From positions 1 to 62,842 of the forward strand of contig NZ_AP027371.1 of the NCBI RefSeq assembly GCF_030296055.1: a DNA stretch of 62,842 nucleotides. Direction: 5' to 3'. This document shows positions 41,382-50,494 of the stretch, piece after piece. Under the pieces are notes generated by a model. The model saw only the letters and a list, made by a program, of their open reading frames with translations, was not told the DNA's origin and ran no database searches. The position numbers were made by a program, and so were the translations under genes. The DNA is from Hydrogenimonas cancrithermarum (GTDB lineage: Bacteria; Campylobacterota; Campylobacteria; Campylobacterales; Hydrogenimonadaceae). Position 1 is the stretch's first letter. Each line of letters starts with the position of its first letter.

Positions 41382-41517
41382 TTATTATCCTTTAACCGAT
41401 TTCCTCTTTATTATATCTAAAATTCTTAAACACTTGGAAACAGATATATCGGGTATGAAAATTGACTGTGCCCATTTTTACGCTTAAAGTAGCTTTTTAG
41501 AGGAAAGGCAAAAACGC

Positions 41518-41541
41518 AAAGCCCGTAAAACAGGGGCTTTT
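41518..41541. terminator. Bidirectional rho-independent terminator
   Basis: AAAGCCC-gtaaaacag-GGGCTTTT. It has T residues on the plus side and GCGTTTTT on the minus side. It lies between the abiEii-like gene (ends 41757, minus) and the antitoxin start (41381, minus), so it probably separates the two modules. Confidence 0.65.
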
Positions 41542-41756
41542 CCGCCTTATGGGCGTTAGCTTGCGTCTATCGTAATAGACCCGTATTTTCATCATCGTAT
41601 CCCTTACACCGAGTTGGGGAGGATTAGCTTCCGCTCACCGATCGCCCTTCCTGGCGGATCTTCTTCTTTGAAGGCTTTTTGTAAAATTTAAAAATTCAAA
41701 ATGTCAGTAGATAACGGGCGATTTTTGACTCCTAATTCCACTGACAGTTAATCGTA

Positions 41757-42437
41757 TTACATTTTTGATGAAAGAAGCGAAAGTACTTCTTTATGAATCT
41801 CATCCCAGTTTAATGGTTTGGGGTCTTTTTCATCAAGATAGACGATCTCATCATCTTCAGCTACCTGCATCTTTTCAATAAAATCATAGAAAGTTGAAAA
41901 AGAGTCTATTTCCTTGATTGCTTTTGATGCTATTTCCAAAATCTGCTCTTTTGTGAGTCTATTTTCTTCAAGTATTATTTTAAAGTCAAACAGGTCTCTC
42001 GATTTTTTTCGATTGAGGAGGGCTATGAGTTTGAGTTTTGCGATGGATGGCAGATCGATGATCTGTAGTTTGCCTTTTTTGTAGGGTTGACTCGATGCTG
42101 TTTTGATTATCTCTTTCTGTAGTGGTGTAGATGCTGCAAAAAACTCCAGCTTGATTCCATGAAGATTGAATTTTAGCATGTATTCATCGGGAAAGAGTCC
42201 GGCAAGCCGTAATGCCATTGCGTTAGCATCTTTGAGTTTGGTACCGCCAAGTGCCATGATCGTGTTTGTGATCTGGCGATGCGGCAAGGGTGCGGTACCG
42301 ATGATATCGATATCTTCAGAGATCCTGTGTTCAAGATAGTATGCCAAAGCCGTACCACCGACAAAGTAAAGTGGATGTGTCTCAAAGATCTCAAGCTCTT
42401 TGATCTGCTCAAGAAGTGTGATGACATTAGCAGTCAT
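41757..42437 (-). CDS. abiEii: AbiEii-family nucleotidyltransferase toxin
   Basis: 226 residues, full length. The nucleotidyltransferase signature is FVGGTALAYYLEHRISEDIDII (GG…S-x-D-x-D), followed by the fourth conserved motif in IIDLPSIAKLKLIALLNRKKSRDLFDF. AbiEii toxins transfer nucleotides to targets such as tRNA and halt growth. The start overlaps the stop of the upstream antitoxin-like gene by 11 bases. Expected effect is plasmid stabilisation and/or abortive infection. No inactivating change seen. Confidence 0.85.
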   Translation of the reverse strand: MTANVITLLEQIKELEIFETHPLYFVGGTALAYYLEHRISEDIDIIGTAPLPHRQITNTIMALGGTKLKDANAMALRLAGLFPDEYMLKFNLHGIKLEFFAASTPLQKEIIKTASSQPYKKGKLQIIDLPSIAKLKLIALLNRKKSRDLFDFKIILEENRLTKEQILEIASKAIKEIDSFSTFYDFIEKMQVAEDDEIVYLDEKDPKPLNWDEIHKEVLSLLSSKM

Positions 42438-42948
42438 GGATCATCTTCAGAATTTCTTTAAAGATAGGGTTGCGGTCATACCTTCCTTCAAGTGGCACTC
42501 TATGACCTTTTACATCTATGAACCCTTGTTTGTAAAATGCTTTGTAGGTAGCAATGAGTTCTGCCTTGACCCTGTTTTTGCCAAATTTTCGGCAGAGTAG
42601 ACAAATATCATTTTGATCCATAGCCATCAGGTAATTTCGGATGACAGAAGAGATCTTTTGCATGGTCGATTTACCGCTTTGCCAAAAAGCGTTGAAGCTA
42701 AATTCAGAAGGGTCAAACAGCACCTCTTCCTCGTCATCATAGGCTTCATAAGGTGCCTTTTTTTTGCTTTGGGGAGTATATTTGAGATAGAAATATTTGG
42801 TGGTTGTTTTACCGACTCTATCACGGCTACGCTGCAAGGTCTTTTTAATGGTTTCTTTAGAGGCAATACCGTCAAAGACAGAAGCATCGTACTCACGATT
42901 GAAATCGAGGTGATCCAGTCGTGATCTGATCTGTTGTGCAATACTCAC
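42427..42948 (-). CDS. AbiEi-like antitoxin (winged-helix)
   Basis: 173 residues from GTG 42948 after AAAGGA. The first 60 residues form a winged helix (DASVFDGIASKETIKKTLQRSRDRVG) followed by strand TTKYFYL. The rest is helical (SFNAFWQSGKSTMQKISSVIRNYL), resembling proteins paired with AbiEii in place of AbiEi proper. It should repress its promoter and counter the toxin. Operon with the abiEii-like gene, 11-bp overlap. Confidence 0.75.
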   Translation of the reverse strand: MSIAQQIRSRLDHLDFNREYDASVFDGIASKETIKKTLQRSRDRVGKTTTKYFYLKYTPQSKKKAPYEAYDDEEEVLFDPSEFSFNAFWQSGKSTMQKISSVIRNYLMAMDQNDICLLCRKFGKNRVKAELIATYKAFYKQGFIDVKGHRVPLEGRYDRNPIFKEILKMIHDC

Positions 42949-42968
42949 GGTAATCCTTTTTTGTTATT

Positions 42969-42997
42969 ATATTACCCTAGAGTGTCCCGTTTGTCAA
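42969..42997 (-). promoter_or_regulatory. Promoter of the AbiE-like operon
   Basis: Reading the minus strand, TTGACA (42997-42992), 17 bp, TAATAT (42974-42969), about 20 bp before the GTG start. It is one of the few strong -35/-10 pairs on the plasmid. Confidence 0.65.
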
Positions 42998-43059
42998 CCA
43001 TGACCAAAACGATACCTTTATTCTAAATATATTACAATGTAACACTTGTAAGGAGTACA

Positions 43060-43590
43060 CCATCGCCCTGGTATATCTCCGCCGCAGTTTCGACAAAAGC
43101 CTTTTTTTGGCGTAACTCCAAACACAGAGATCGAGCCCGTGAAGTGTTGCAGCACTTTGATGACACTCTGCTGGCATATGTTGAGCTGTTTGACCGGCTC
43201 GATACCTGGATCTCGGACTATCTCGATGATGCTCAACTCAAAAAGCTTCGTGTGACGAGAGGGCTGAACCTATCGCAAACGGTGAGTTTGCTTTTGGACC
43301 AATTTCTGTTAAAGGACGCGCTAAAATGTACCACCGACGACGACCGACCTATCCCGATGGGATGGGCGAAATCGACCCTCTGTCTCAGTATGGACATCAT
43401 CGGTTCGAAATACTCGGATAAGACCACAAACTCGAAGAGGTCAAAGGGGTGATCCGTACCTACGAGATCATCGAAGAGTACGACACGACGCGACTCGAAG
43501 AACTACTGAAGGCACATCGGTCGATGATGGGCTCACCGCTGGATAATGAGGGGGCGTTTCGTACTGGCAATGTAGGTGTCTACGGCGAGG
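43060..43590 (+). pseudogene. Fic-family protein, broken and truncated before the Fic motif
   Basis: The plus strand holds LQHFDDTLLAYVELFDRLDTW and LNLSQTVSLLLDQFL. After frame changes near 43420 it continues LEEVKGVIRTYEIIEEYD, LEELLKAHRSMMGS and GAFRTGNVGVYG. The last blocks are the region just before the active site of Fic AMP-transferases (HRSMM…GxFRTGNVGV). The HPFxxGNGR loop itself is gone, because the WYL gene's 3' end starts here. Non-functional. Confidence 0.6.
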
Positions 43591-44503
43591 AGGGGGGATC
43601 GCATAGCGCACCGCTACCGACAAGCTTGTCGAAATTCGCTTTGATCGCAGCATAGACCTCTGTTCTCTCGGGAGCACTCTCATCAACAATCATATGGGGC
43701 ATCCACTGTTGTACCAGCTTGATTACCTCTTGCAGATTGTTGTAGTACATCTTCATAAGCACCGTACCGTCAGTTTCTTCGGCGATAAAATCGAACTGTT
43801 CTTTGCTGAACTGTCTTTCCCGTTTAAAATAGTTGGCACTGTTGCCCGTGAGTTTGAGCATCACAAACCTCTCTTTGGTGATGACCCCGTAAGCGTTCCC
43901 GGTGCCTTCCATAAAAAAACTTTCGCCTTTGACCCATTCAACCGGGGCGATATCGTGCATACTGTTGACGGCAAACGACCTGTACTCGCCTATGTTCTTC
44001 TTGTTTCTTGCATCGTAGCTTCCGTACAGGTAGTAGGAGTTTTCGGAAGTGTTGATCCTATGCGGTCTGATGTATTTCTCTTCCATAGGCTTTTCGTTGC
44101 CTACATAATTGACTTTTATTACGCAGTTTGAGCGAATAGCGACTTCCAGCATGATGAGCTTTCGGGTGAGGGAGGACACGAGAGAGGTGGGGATCATGGG
44201 AAGATGAACACCCTCTCGCTCTTTGAGTAGACGTGAGAGTGTAAGAAAGTCGTGTTTGGCGGTCTCGTTGCCGATGCTGTTTTGCAGTAGTTCGACCAAC
44301 AGATCGTGAGGGATGTACTTGGGAAGCAAAAAAGCGAAACGGTAGCCGCCGAGCTTACGATCGTAAATTACGTCCCCCTCAGTTTTTGCCACCGTGTTTT
44401 CGATGGTTTTTGTGGTGACGTTATAGCGTTGTGCAAAGTATTGTTTGTTTTTCACACCCTCATAAAGTGCTTCGTAGATACCCTTGATGCGATTTTCCAT
44501 CAT
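43580..44503 (-). CDS. WYL-domain transcriptional regulator
   Basis: 307 residues. N-terminal winged helix (IYEALYEGVKNKQYFAQRYN, then TVAKTEGDVIYDRKLGGYRF). A central WYL-like domain carries IKVNYVGNEKPMEEKYIRPHRI and NSYYLYGSYDARN, followed by a C-terminal domain (VLMKMYYNNLQEVIKLVQQW). WYL proteins such as BrxR and CapW repress defence genes until a ligand appears. It is divergent from sbcDC, with a palindrome in the shared region. The last residues (DPPSSP) derive from the Fic remnant, so the C terminus may be slightly altered. Note that 12 bp overlap that remnant. Confidence 0.8.
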   Translation of the reverse strand: MMENRIKGIYEALYEGVKNKQYFAQRYNVTTKTIENTVAKTEGDVIYDRKLGGYRFAFLLPKYIPHDLLVELLQNSIGNETAKHDFLTLSRLLKEREGVHLPMIPTSLVSSLTRKLIMLEVAIRSNCVIKVNYVGNEKPMEEKYIRPHRINTSENSYYLYGSYDARNKKNIGEYRSFAVNSMHDIAPVEWVKGESFFMEGTGNAYGVITKERFVMLKLTGNSANYFKRERQFSKEQFDFIAEETDGTVLMKMYYNNLQEVIKLVQQWMPHMIVDESAPERTEVYAAIKANFDKLVGSGALCDPPSSP

Positions 44504-44623
44504 TGTTTCCTTTTCGACTGCTTCATAATTACCTCAACCTCTCCATTCGGTGAAACGGAACGGCGTCATATCCAATATTAGAATAATATTAACATATAAT
44601 TTCCATATTTTCAACTTTATTTA

Positions 44624-44661
44624 GAAAATATTTGACATATATTTTCTATTTGGCTATGATT
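44624..44661 (+). promoter_or_regulatory. sbcDC promoter with overlapping operator palindrome
   Basis: TTGACA (44633-44638), exactly 17 bp, TATGAT (44656-44661). The inverted repeat AGAAAATAT-ttgacat-ATATTTTCT (44624-44648) places the -35 in its centre, so a dimeric repressor bound there would block RNA polymerase. The divergent WYL gene is the natural candidate. A second dyad, TGAAAC-N7-GTTTCA, follows at about 44668. Confidence 0.7.
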
Positions 44662-44742
44662 TTAGATGAAACATCTCTTGTTTCACCCTATGAAAAAGAG
44701 GTAGATGCAAATTTTACGCACCGTCACAACAGGAGCAGCACA

Positions 44743-44805
44743 ATGGCAGAGAGACCACACAAAGGGCAGTTTGGCAACGAGGAAGAGAAGAGACGAGACC
44801 TCTAA
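44743..44805 (+). CDS. 20-aa leader peptide before sbcD
   Basis: ATG after CAGGAGCAGCACA, encoding MAERPHKGQFGNEEEKRRDL. Its TAA shares a base with the ACG at which the conserved SbcD sequence begins (TAACG). It has a good ribosome site, and the stop/start overlap would let ribosomes re-initiate on sbcD. It might instead be the remnant of a longer gene. Confidence 0.45.
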   Translation: MAERPHKGQFGNEEEKRRDL

Positions 44806-46004
44806 CGATACTTCATACCTCCGATTGGCATCTGGGGCAAAAGTTCATGGGAAAAAGCCGGGAAGAGGAGCACCGTGCCTTCCTTGACTGGCTGATCGAG
44901 ACGATAGACGAACACAAGGTCGACGCACTGATCGTCGCCGGGGATATCTTCGATACGGGCACACCGCCAAACTACGCTCTTGAACTCTATTACACCTTCC
45001 TCAAGCGTCTGTGTACCACTACCTGCAGGACGACCATTATCACGGCGGGAAACCACGACTCTATTGCGACACTCAACGCACCTAAAGAGATATTGGGGCT
45101 GCTCGATGTGCATGTGGTCTCAAGTGGGGAAGAGGACAATAGCGAACGCATTATTAAACTCTACGACAATCTGGGTGCTCTTGCCGGTGTTGTCTGTGCC
45201 GTGCCTTTCTTGCGTGACGGTGTGGTGAGAAAAGGGGTGTCTGGCGAATCTCACCAGGAGAAAGAGGCAGCGCTGATCGAAGGGATGGAAGACTACTATA
45301 ACGAAATAGCCGATGCCGCTCAAGAGATCATAGGGAAAGAACCGCATATCCCCGTTATCGCCACAGGGCACTTCACTACCGTAGGCGGACAGACGAGCGA
45401 CTCCGAAAGGGAGATATACATCGGCAGCACCATGAACATCCCAAGCAATTTTCTTGCCGAACGCTTCGACTATGTGGCGCTGGGGCATCTGCACCGAAGC
45501 CAAAAGGTTGGCAGCGGATGTGACCATGTGCGATACAGCGGTTCCCCCATTCCTTTGAGTTTCAGTGAAGCGGGCAATCGAAAAAAGGTGACGATCGTTG
45601 GATTCGACGGGGCTATCCCTCTTGTCGAAGAGGTCGAGATACCTACGTTCCGTAACCTCTACCGTATCAAGGGAAGCAAAGAGGAAATACTCGATGCGTT
45701 GAAAGAGATAGAAGATGAAGAGGGCTGGACAGAGGTGGAGATCATCGATGACAACACCTATGCCGCGTTGCAGGAGATTCAGGAGTATGCCGACGCGCAC
45801 AACCTCACCCTGCTGGCAAAGAAGGTCACACGCTCCGCCGCCTCTGTGGGCATCACCGAATTGGAGATCGTCGATCTCGATGAGATCACGCCGCTCGAGA
45901 TGTTTATGAAGCGGTTGGAGCTTGACGATATGGAAGATGAAGTGCTGCGCGAAAAGCTGATCACCGAATTTAAAACCATTGAGAACGAGGTGGCTACAGC
46001 ATGA
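44805..46004 (+). CDS. sbcD: SbcD/Mre11-type nuclease subunit with ACG at the start position
   Basis: 399 residues if counted from ACG 44805. Metal-binding motifs are ILHTSDWHLG (residues 2-11), VAGDIFDTGTP, ITAGNHDS, ATGHFT and LGHLHRSQ. The first of these lies before the first ATG (44847), and no ATG, GTG or TTG exists upstream in this frame before a stop. Family alignment expects the start codon exactly where ACG stands, overlapping the leader stop. So either translation initiates at ACG or the gene has lost its start by a single T-to-C change. With SbcC it would form a nuclease that opens hairpins and DNA ends. The stop overlaps sbcC by ATGA. Confidence 0.85.
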   Translation, partial: TILHTSDWHLGQKFMGKSREEEHRAFLDWLIETIDEHKVDALIVAGDIFDTGTPPNYALELYYTFLKRLCTTTCRTTIITAGNHDSIATLNAPKEILGLLDVHVVSSGEEDNSERIIKLYDNLGALAGVVCAVPFLRDGVVRKGVSGESHQEKEAALIEGMEDYYNEIADAAQEIIGKEPHIPVIATGHFTTVGGQTSDSEREIYIGSTMNIPSNFLAERFDYVALGHLHRSQKVGSGCDHVRYSGSPIPLSFSEAGNRKKVTIVGFDGAIPLVEEVEIPTFRNLYRIKGSKEEILDALKEIEDEEGWTEVEIIDDNTYAALQEIQEYADAHNLTLLAKKVTRSAASVGITELEIVDLDEITPLEMFMKRLELDDMEDEVLREKLITEFKTIENEVATA

Positions 46005-49000
46005 AGATTTTGCGATTGAGATCAAGAAACATCAATTCACTCAAGGGAGAGAACGAGATAGACTTCGTATCGTTTCTCAACGGAAGCTCCCTCTTTGCCA
46101 TTACGGGTGAGACAGGCTCGGGCAAGACGACCCTGCTCGATGTAATCACCTGTGCACTCTATGGACGTACCGCAAGACTCTCCAAGGGTTCGGAAGTGCA
46201 AGAGCTCATGTCAAGAGGTACGGGTGAGGCGATGTGCGAAGTGGAATTCGAGGTCAAGGGAAAACACTACCGATCCTCTTGGACACTGCGTAGAGCGAGA
46301 GGAAAGCCGGACGGGAACTTTCAATCTGCCAAAATGGAGCTTGTCTCCCTTCCCAATGAAGAGATCATCGAAGCCAAAGCGAGCAAAGTGCCTAAAAAGA
46401 TCGAAGCGCTTACCGGGCTTGACTTCGACCGCTTTACCCAGTCTATGATGCTGGCACAGGGTGGGTTCGACGCTTTCTTGAAAGCGGAAGAGAAAGAGCG
46501 CTCCAAACTGTTGGAGAAGATCACTGGAACGAAGATATACAGCGAGATATCCAAAATCGTCTTTGAACGCGCCAGAGAGGGTCGCGAAGTGATCAAGCTG
46601 ATAGAGACCGAGCTTGGCGCAATCGGGTGTCTGCCCGAAGAGGAGAGTCGAGAGCTTGAAAAGATGCTTACGGAAAAAAACGAAGAGGAAAAGAGACAGA
46701 AAGTGCTTGTGGAACGCGCCCAAAAAGTCTATGAGATAAAACACACGTTCGTTTCTTTGCAAAAAGACATGGAGACCTATACCAAAGACGAAGCGACAGC
46801 GCAACAAGAGATAGAACGCAGCAAAACTCTCTTTGAAAAGTTGACACTTTCGGACAAAGCACTATCTGTCAGTGCCGTCTATGAGCGTAAAAAAGAGATG
46901 GAGCGTTCCCTCGAGGAGAGCACTGACAAATTGAAGTCGCTCAAGGAAGAGGTCGCGACACTTACGCAAAAGAAGCGGACGCTTGAAGCGGAGAGAGCGA
47001 AGATGGAAGCGCTCCGTACCCAAGGCAAAGCGGACTACGAAACCCTAAGCGCAAAGATACAAAAAGCCAGAGAGTTGCAAAGCAGGTTGGATGAGACCCG
47101 TAAGCAGATCGTGGAGAAAGAGCGCGATATCACCAAAAAAGAGGGAGAACTCGCAGCCACCAGAGCCAAACTCGACGCACTCACAGAGAAGGAGGCAAAA
47201 CTCAAAGATGATATAGGGAGTTGCGAGGCATATAGAAACGGTCATCGAGCAGACCGCACACTGGTGTCGGATATCGAGATCATAGCGACACTGCTTGAAA
47301 GCCACCGGAACGATCTAAGACAGATAGAGGAAATCACGAAGCGCATAGACGAGACCAAAACGAAACAGACTGACACCCTAACGGCGCTTTCCGCTGCGGA
47401 TGAACAGTTGAAACAACGCAAAACGGAAGCAGATGAGGCGGCACGACTCTATGAAGAAGCCGATAGGCACGTCAAAAGTCTCGAAGCGCAGGAAGAGCGA
47501 CTACAACAGTCGAAAAGAACGCAGGAAGCGATCTTGGCTCGGCTTGAATCGTTCGGAAGCGATACCAAACTGCTTGAGCAGGAGCGTGAGAACTATAAGC
47601 ATCATATGGCATCCATGCAGTCTCTTACGGTACAAAAAGATGCCTTGAACGGCAAGATCGAGACCATGCGAGAGCATCTTCAAACCCTCCAAACCACGAA
47701 AGAAAAAGAGCTGCTGATCCAAAAGTACGAAAAGGATCGCAAAAGACTTCAAGAGGGGGAGGCGTGTTTCCTCTGTGGTTCGACCGAACAGCCTTATATC
47801 GAACACAGCGATGCGCTTACCGCCTCCGAAACGGACGATAGAATCTTCTCGTTGCAGCGACAACTTACCGAAGAAGAATCGCGTCTGACCGAACTTGAAA
47901 GAAAACTCGGCATAGAGGAGACACAAGCGAATAGCGCACAGCTTGAATATCAAAAGATCGAGGCGAGAATTGCCGAGCACGAAAGCTTCTTTAAAGCACA
48001 CGACGTAGTGGTATCGGAAGAGAGCGAAGCGAACGTGCGGGAGAGCATGGAGGCGGCAGCCTCTAAATTATCCCGACTAACCGGCTTACGCACTAAACGG
48101 GATGCCCTGCTTGCAGAAAAAGAGAAGAAGCGCGAAGCCTATCTCGATGCAGAAAGGGTAACAGGCACGCTCAGGAACGACCTTTCCCGTCTTGAGCGCG
48201 ACCTCGAACACGACAAAGAGAACTTGAAAAAGCACCAGCAAAGCCTCGGTAAGCACGAGGAAAAACTTAACGGATATTGGAACATTTACGGGCTGTCGTT
48301 CGAGATCTCCACACTTATGACACACTATACGCAGCTCAAGCAGAGGAAAGCCGCCTACGAGCGCAACGAAAAAGCGCTTCAAGAGAGTACAGAGCAATAC
48401 AACAAGATAAAACTTGAGATCGGTACGCATACAAGTACCATAAAGAGCGAAGAGCGAACACTCGACACTATGCGAAAGGAATTCAAAACACTCCGGGAAC
48501 GAGCGATGTTGATCGAACAGGCGAAAAAAGAGGTATTGGACGTAGAAGATATAGAAGCCTACACCGCATCGGTCGAAAAGAAGTGGCAGGAAATTCAACA
48601 GGCTTTCAATGCCTTATCGAACGATTTCCATGTGACGACGGCTGCGCTGCTTGATAGAGAACTAATCTTCAAGACAACGAGCGAAGCGCATCTCAAGAAG
48701 CAGGAAGAGAGTGAAAAGCTTACCGAAGGATTTAATTCCGAGATGAAAAAAAAGGGTTTCGAGAGCGAACAGATGTTGGAAGATGCCCTGCTTCCCGAAG
48801 CGGAAAGGGAGGCGCTGCGGTCAACCTGTGAGGCGTTAAACTCCAAGCTTACAGAGGCGATGACCAGAAAACGCGATACCGAGGCAAAACTCACCGCACT
48901 CCAAGATAAGGATATTTCCGACAAAACGCTCGAGGTGCTACTGGAAGAGAAGCGTAAGCAGGAAGAGCTTTACGGCGCACTCCGGGAAGCGCTCGGGAAG

Positions 49001-49630
49001 ATAAAGAGCCGACTCGACACAGATGCGCAAAATAGACAGAGACATAAAGCGAAGTTGGAAGAGCTTGCCGATCACCGTGAGTCTCAACAGGTGTGGGAGA
49101 AACTCAACGAGCTTATCGGCGCTTCTGACGGAGCGAAGTTTGCCAAATTCGCCCAAGGTATCACCCTTGATCAGTTGATTTATCTTGCGAACAAGCATTT
49201 GGCGTTCCTCTCGGATAGATACGCCATCGTCAGACTCCGAGAGGAAGGGCAGCAGCTCGAGATCGCAGTGATCGACAAATATCAGGGGGATGAGATACGT
49301 CCGTCCAACACCCTTTCCGGTGGAGAAAGCTTCCTTGTGAGCCTCTCGCTCGCTCTTGGGCTCTCCGAACTGGCGAGCCAAAAGATATCCATCGACTCCC
49401 TCTTCCTCGATGAAGGCTTCGGAACGCTCGACACCGATACGCTCGATATCGCACTGAATGCACTCAATATGCTTGAGAGCAGAGGGAAGATGGTAGGGGT
49501 AATCTCTCACGTCGAGACGATGAAAGAGCGTATTCCACTACAGATCAAGATACACAAAAGTGGTGGCGGGGAGAGTCGAGTAGAATTGGTGGGGCAGACT
49601 TCACCTTCATTGATAAGGCAAGAATTTTAA
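46001..49630 (+). CDS. sbcC: SbcC/Rad50-type SMC ATPase
   Basis: 1,209 residues, full length. Walker A is GETGSGKTT (36-44). Two long antiparallel coiled coils meet at a zinc hook, CFLC near 588-591. The ABC signature LSGGES is near 1105 and Walker B SLFLDEGFGTLD near 1135, with the D-loop intact. With SbcD it makes a DNA-end and hairpin nuclease acting on palindromes, blocked ends and incoming phage DNA. Plasmid carriage under a WYL regulator suggests a defence or plasmid-processing role. No frame damage seen. Confidence 0.95.
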   Translation: MKILRLRSRNINSLKGENEIDFVSFLNGSSLFAITGETGSGKTTLLDVITCALYGRTARLSKGSEVQELMSRGTGEAMCEVEFEVKGKHYRSSWTLRRARGKPDGNFQSAKMELVSLPNEEIIEAKASKVPKKIEALTGLDFDRFTQSMMLAQGGFDAFLKAEEKERSKLLEKITGTKIYSEISKIVFERAREGREVIKLIETELGAIGCLPEEESRELEKMLTEKNEEEKRQKVLVERAQKVYEIKHTFVSLQKDMETYTKDEATAQQEIERSKTLFEKLTLSDKALSVSAVYERKKEMERSLEESTDKLKSLKEEVATLTQKKRTLEAERAKMEALRTQGKADYETLSAKIQKARELQSRLDETRKQIVEKERDITKKEGELAATRAKLDALTEKEAKLKDDIGSCEAYRNGHRADRTLVSDIEIIATLLESHRNDLRQIEEITKRIDETKTKQTDTLTALSAADEQLKQRKTEADEAARLYEEADRHVKSLEAQEERLQQSKRTQEAILARLESFGSDTKLLEQERENYKHHMASMQSLTVQKDALNGKIETMREHLQTLQTTKEKELLIQKYEKDRKRLQEGEACFLCGSTEQPYIEHSDALTASETDDRIFSLQRQLTEEESRLTELERKLGIEETQANSAQLEYQKIEARIAEHESFFKAHDVVVSEESEANVRESMEAAASKLSRLTGLRTKRDALLAEKEKKREAYLDAERVTGTLRNDLSRLERDLEHDKENLKKHQQSLGKHEEKLNGYWNIYGLSFEISTLMTHYTQLKQRKAAYERNEKALQESTEQYNKIKLEIGTHTSTIKSEERTLDTMRKEFKTLRERAMLIEQAKKEVLDVEDIEAYTASVEKKWQEIQQAFNALSNDFHVTTAALLDRELIFKTTSEAHLKKQEESEKLTEGFNSEMKKKGFESEQMLEDALLPEAEREALRSTCEALNSKLTEAMTRKRDTEAKLTALQDKDISDKTLEVLLEEKRKQEELYGALREALGKIKSRLDTDAQNRQRHKAKLEELADHRESQQVWEKLNELIGASDGAKFAKFAQGITLDQLIYLANKHLAFLSDRYAIVRLREEGQQLEIAVIDKYQGDEIRPSNTLSGGESFLVSLSLALGLSELASQKISIDSLFLDEGFGTLDTDTLDIALNALNMLESRGKMVGVISHVETMKERIPLQIKIHKSGGGESRVELVGQTSPSLIRQEF

Positions 49631-49641
49631 GTGATTGATTG

Positions 49642-49902
49642 CTAAACATACCCTTTTCGTCGCTTTTGAGAAAGTAGAGATATAACCGTTTCAAACGCTT
49701 TTTCCGCCGATTGAAAATATTGCGTTATCTGGCCTGTCGCTTTCCGATTATGGACAGACCCATATTCCCGAACGACAACATATTCGCCAAAAAGAGTAGG
49801 CTGACAAATAATCTTGTAGTACCTCGTCCTGCCATTCACAACCCGTGTCAATACGAACGAGGAGCGGAATTTTCTACGAGCTTCGCTTCTCTTCGAGTCC
49901 AT
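49642..49902 (-). CDS. WGR-domain protein (86 aa)
   Basis: Start at ATG 49902, inside the end of the upstream gene (29-bp overlap). It is a compact domain: SSFVLTRVVNGRTRYYKIICQPTLFGEYVVVREYGSV, then ATGQITQYFQSAEKAFETVISLL. This is the WGR fold, with WGR replaced by REYGSV, found in PARPs and stand-alone in bacteria. It likely binds nucleic acid ends or nicks. It is co-transcribed with the 116-aa gene and close to the end of sbcC on the other strand. Confidence 0.7.
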   Translation of the reverse strand: MDSKRSEARRKFRSSFVLTRVVNGRTRYYKIICQPTLFGEYVVVREYGSVHNRKATGQITQYFQSAEKAFETVISLLSQKRRKGYV

Positions 49903-50224
49903 ACATTCTTTTCTTTCGTGAAATCTCTTCTTCGATGCGGCGTTCAAGTTCCGGGAGAAGTTCGTTGGCGCACTCCTTTACGCATTTTTGTATAAACGCC
50001 TCCCTGCTTTCTATAATCCCGTATGCAGCCAGGCCTTCAATGCGATTTTCCGTTTCATCGTCAAGATCGACACTTTTATTGTGATTTCTGTCATATTCTT
50101 TTACAATATGTGACAATGCATCTTCGAATACACTAACGGATCTTGGACGTTCATTTAGTGGTTCAAAGTGCTTTTTCAGCAACTCGAAAGTCTCTTTATC
50201 AATATCAATGCGTTTAATTGCCAT
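49874..50224 (-). CDS. Hypothetical RHH-like regulator (116 aa)
   Basis: ATG 50224 after AGGATATAAA. The start AIKRIDIDKETFELLKKHFE has the strand-helix pattern of ribbon-helix-helix proteins, and VSVFEDALSHIVKEYDRN is a second helix. The C-terminal half is acidic and helical (ELLPELERRIEEEISRK). Overlaps the WGR gene downstream. It may be the regulator of this two-gene operon and possibly of the divergent recombinase. No clear family. Confidence 0.55.
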   Translation of the reverse strand: MAIKRIDIDKETFELLKKHFEPLNERPRSVSVFEDALSHIVKEYDRNHNKSVDLDDETENRIEGLAAYGIIESREAFIQKCVKECANELLPELERRIEEEISRKKRMYGLEEKRSS

Positions 50225-50399
50225 TTTATATCCTATGATTCTTAATAATGTATTATTGCATAAATTATACACTTTTAAAAACAATTGTGCCATTCGATGC
50301 CAATTAGATTACCCATAATCGCTATTTTATTGAATATTTATTGTGAAAACCGGAAATATAGGCTTCTCCATAGGTATTCCTCGATTATTGAGTACTTTT

Positions 50400-50435
50400 T
50401 ATATTATTATGATAATATAACATTACCATAATATA
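50400..50435. repeat. AT-rich inverted and direct repeats before the recombinase
   Basis: TATATTAT-tatg-ATAATATA (50400-50419) is a perfect inverted repeat, and ATAATATA recurs at 50428-50435. It lies about 60 bp before the recombinase gene. It could be an operator, a promoter region or part of a recombination site. Confidence 0.45.
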
Positions 50436-50494
50436 AACGTTCATATCGAGCAAATCAGACTTCATATGGTCACTTACAAAATGAATGGTGGGCA

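Noticed and set aside
40160-41600. Terminal repeats of a mobile element around the toxin-antitoxin pair
   Set aside because: CGTAATAGACCC and TGTGCCCATTTTT each occur twice, but in the order A-B…B-A on one strand, which fits neither direct nor inverted ends.
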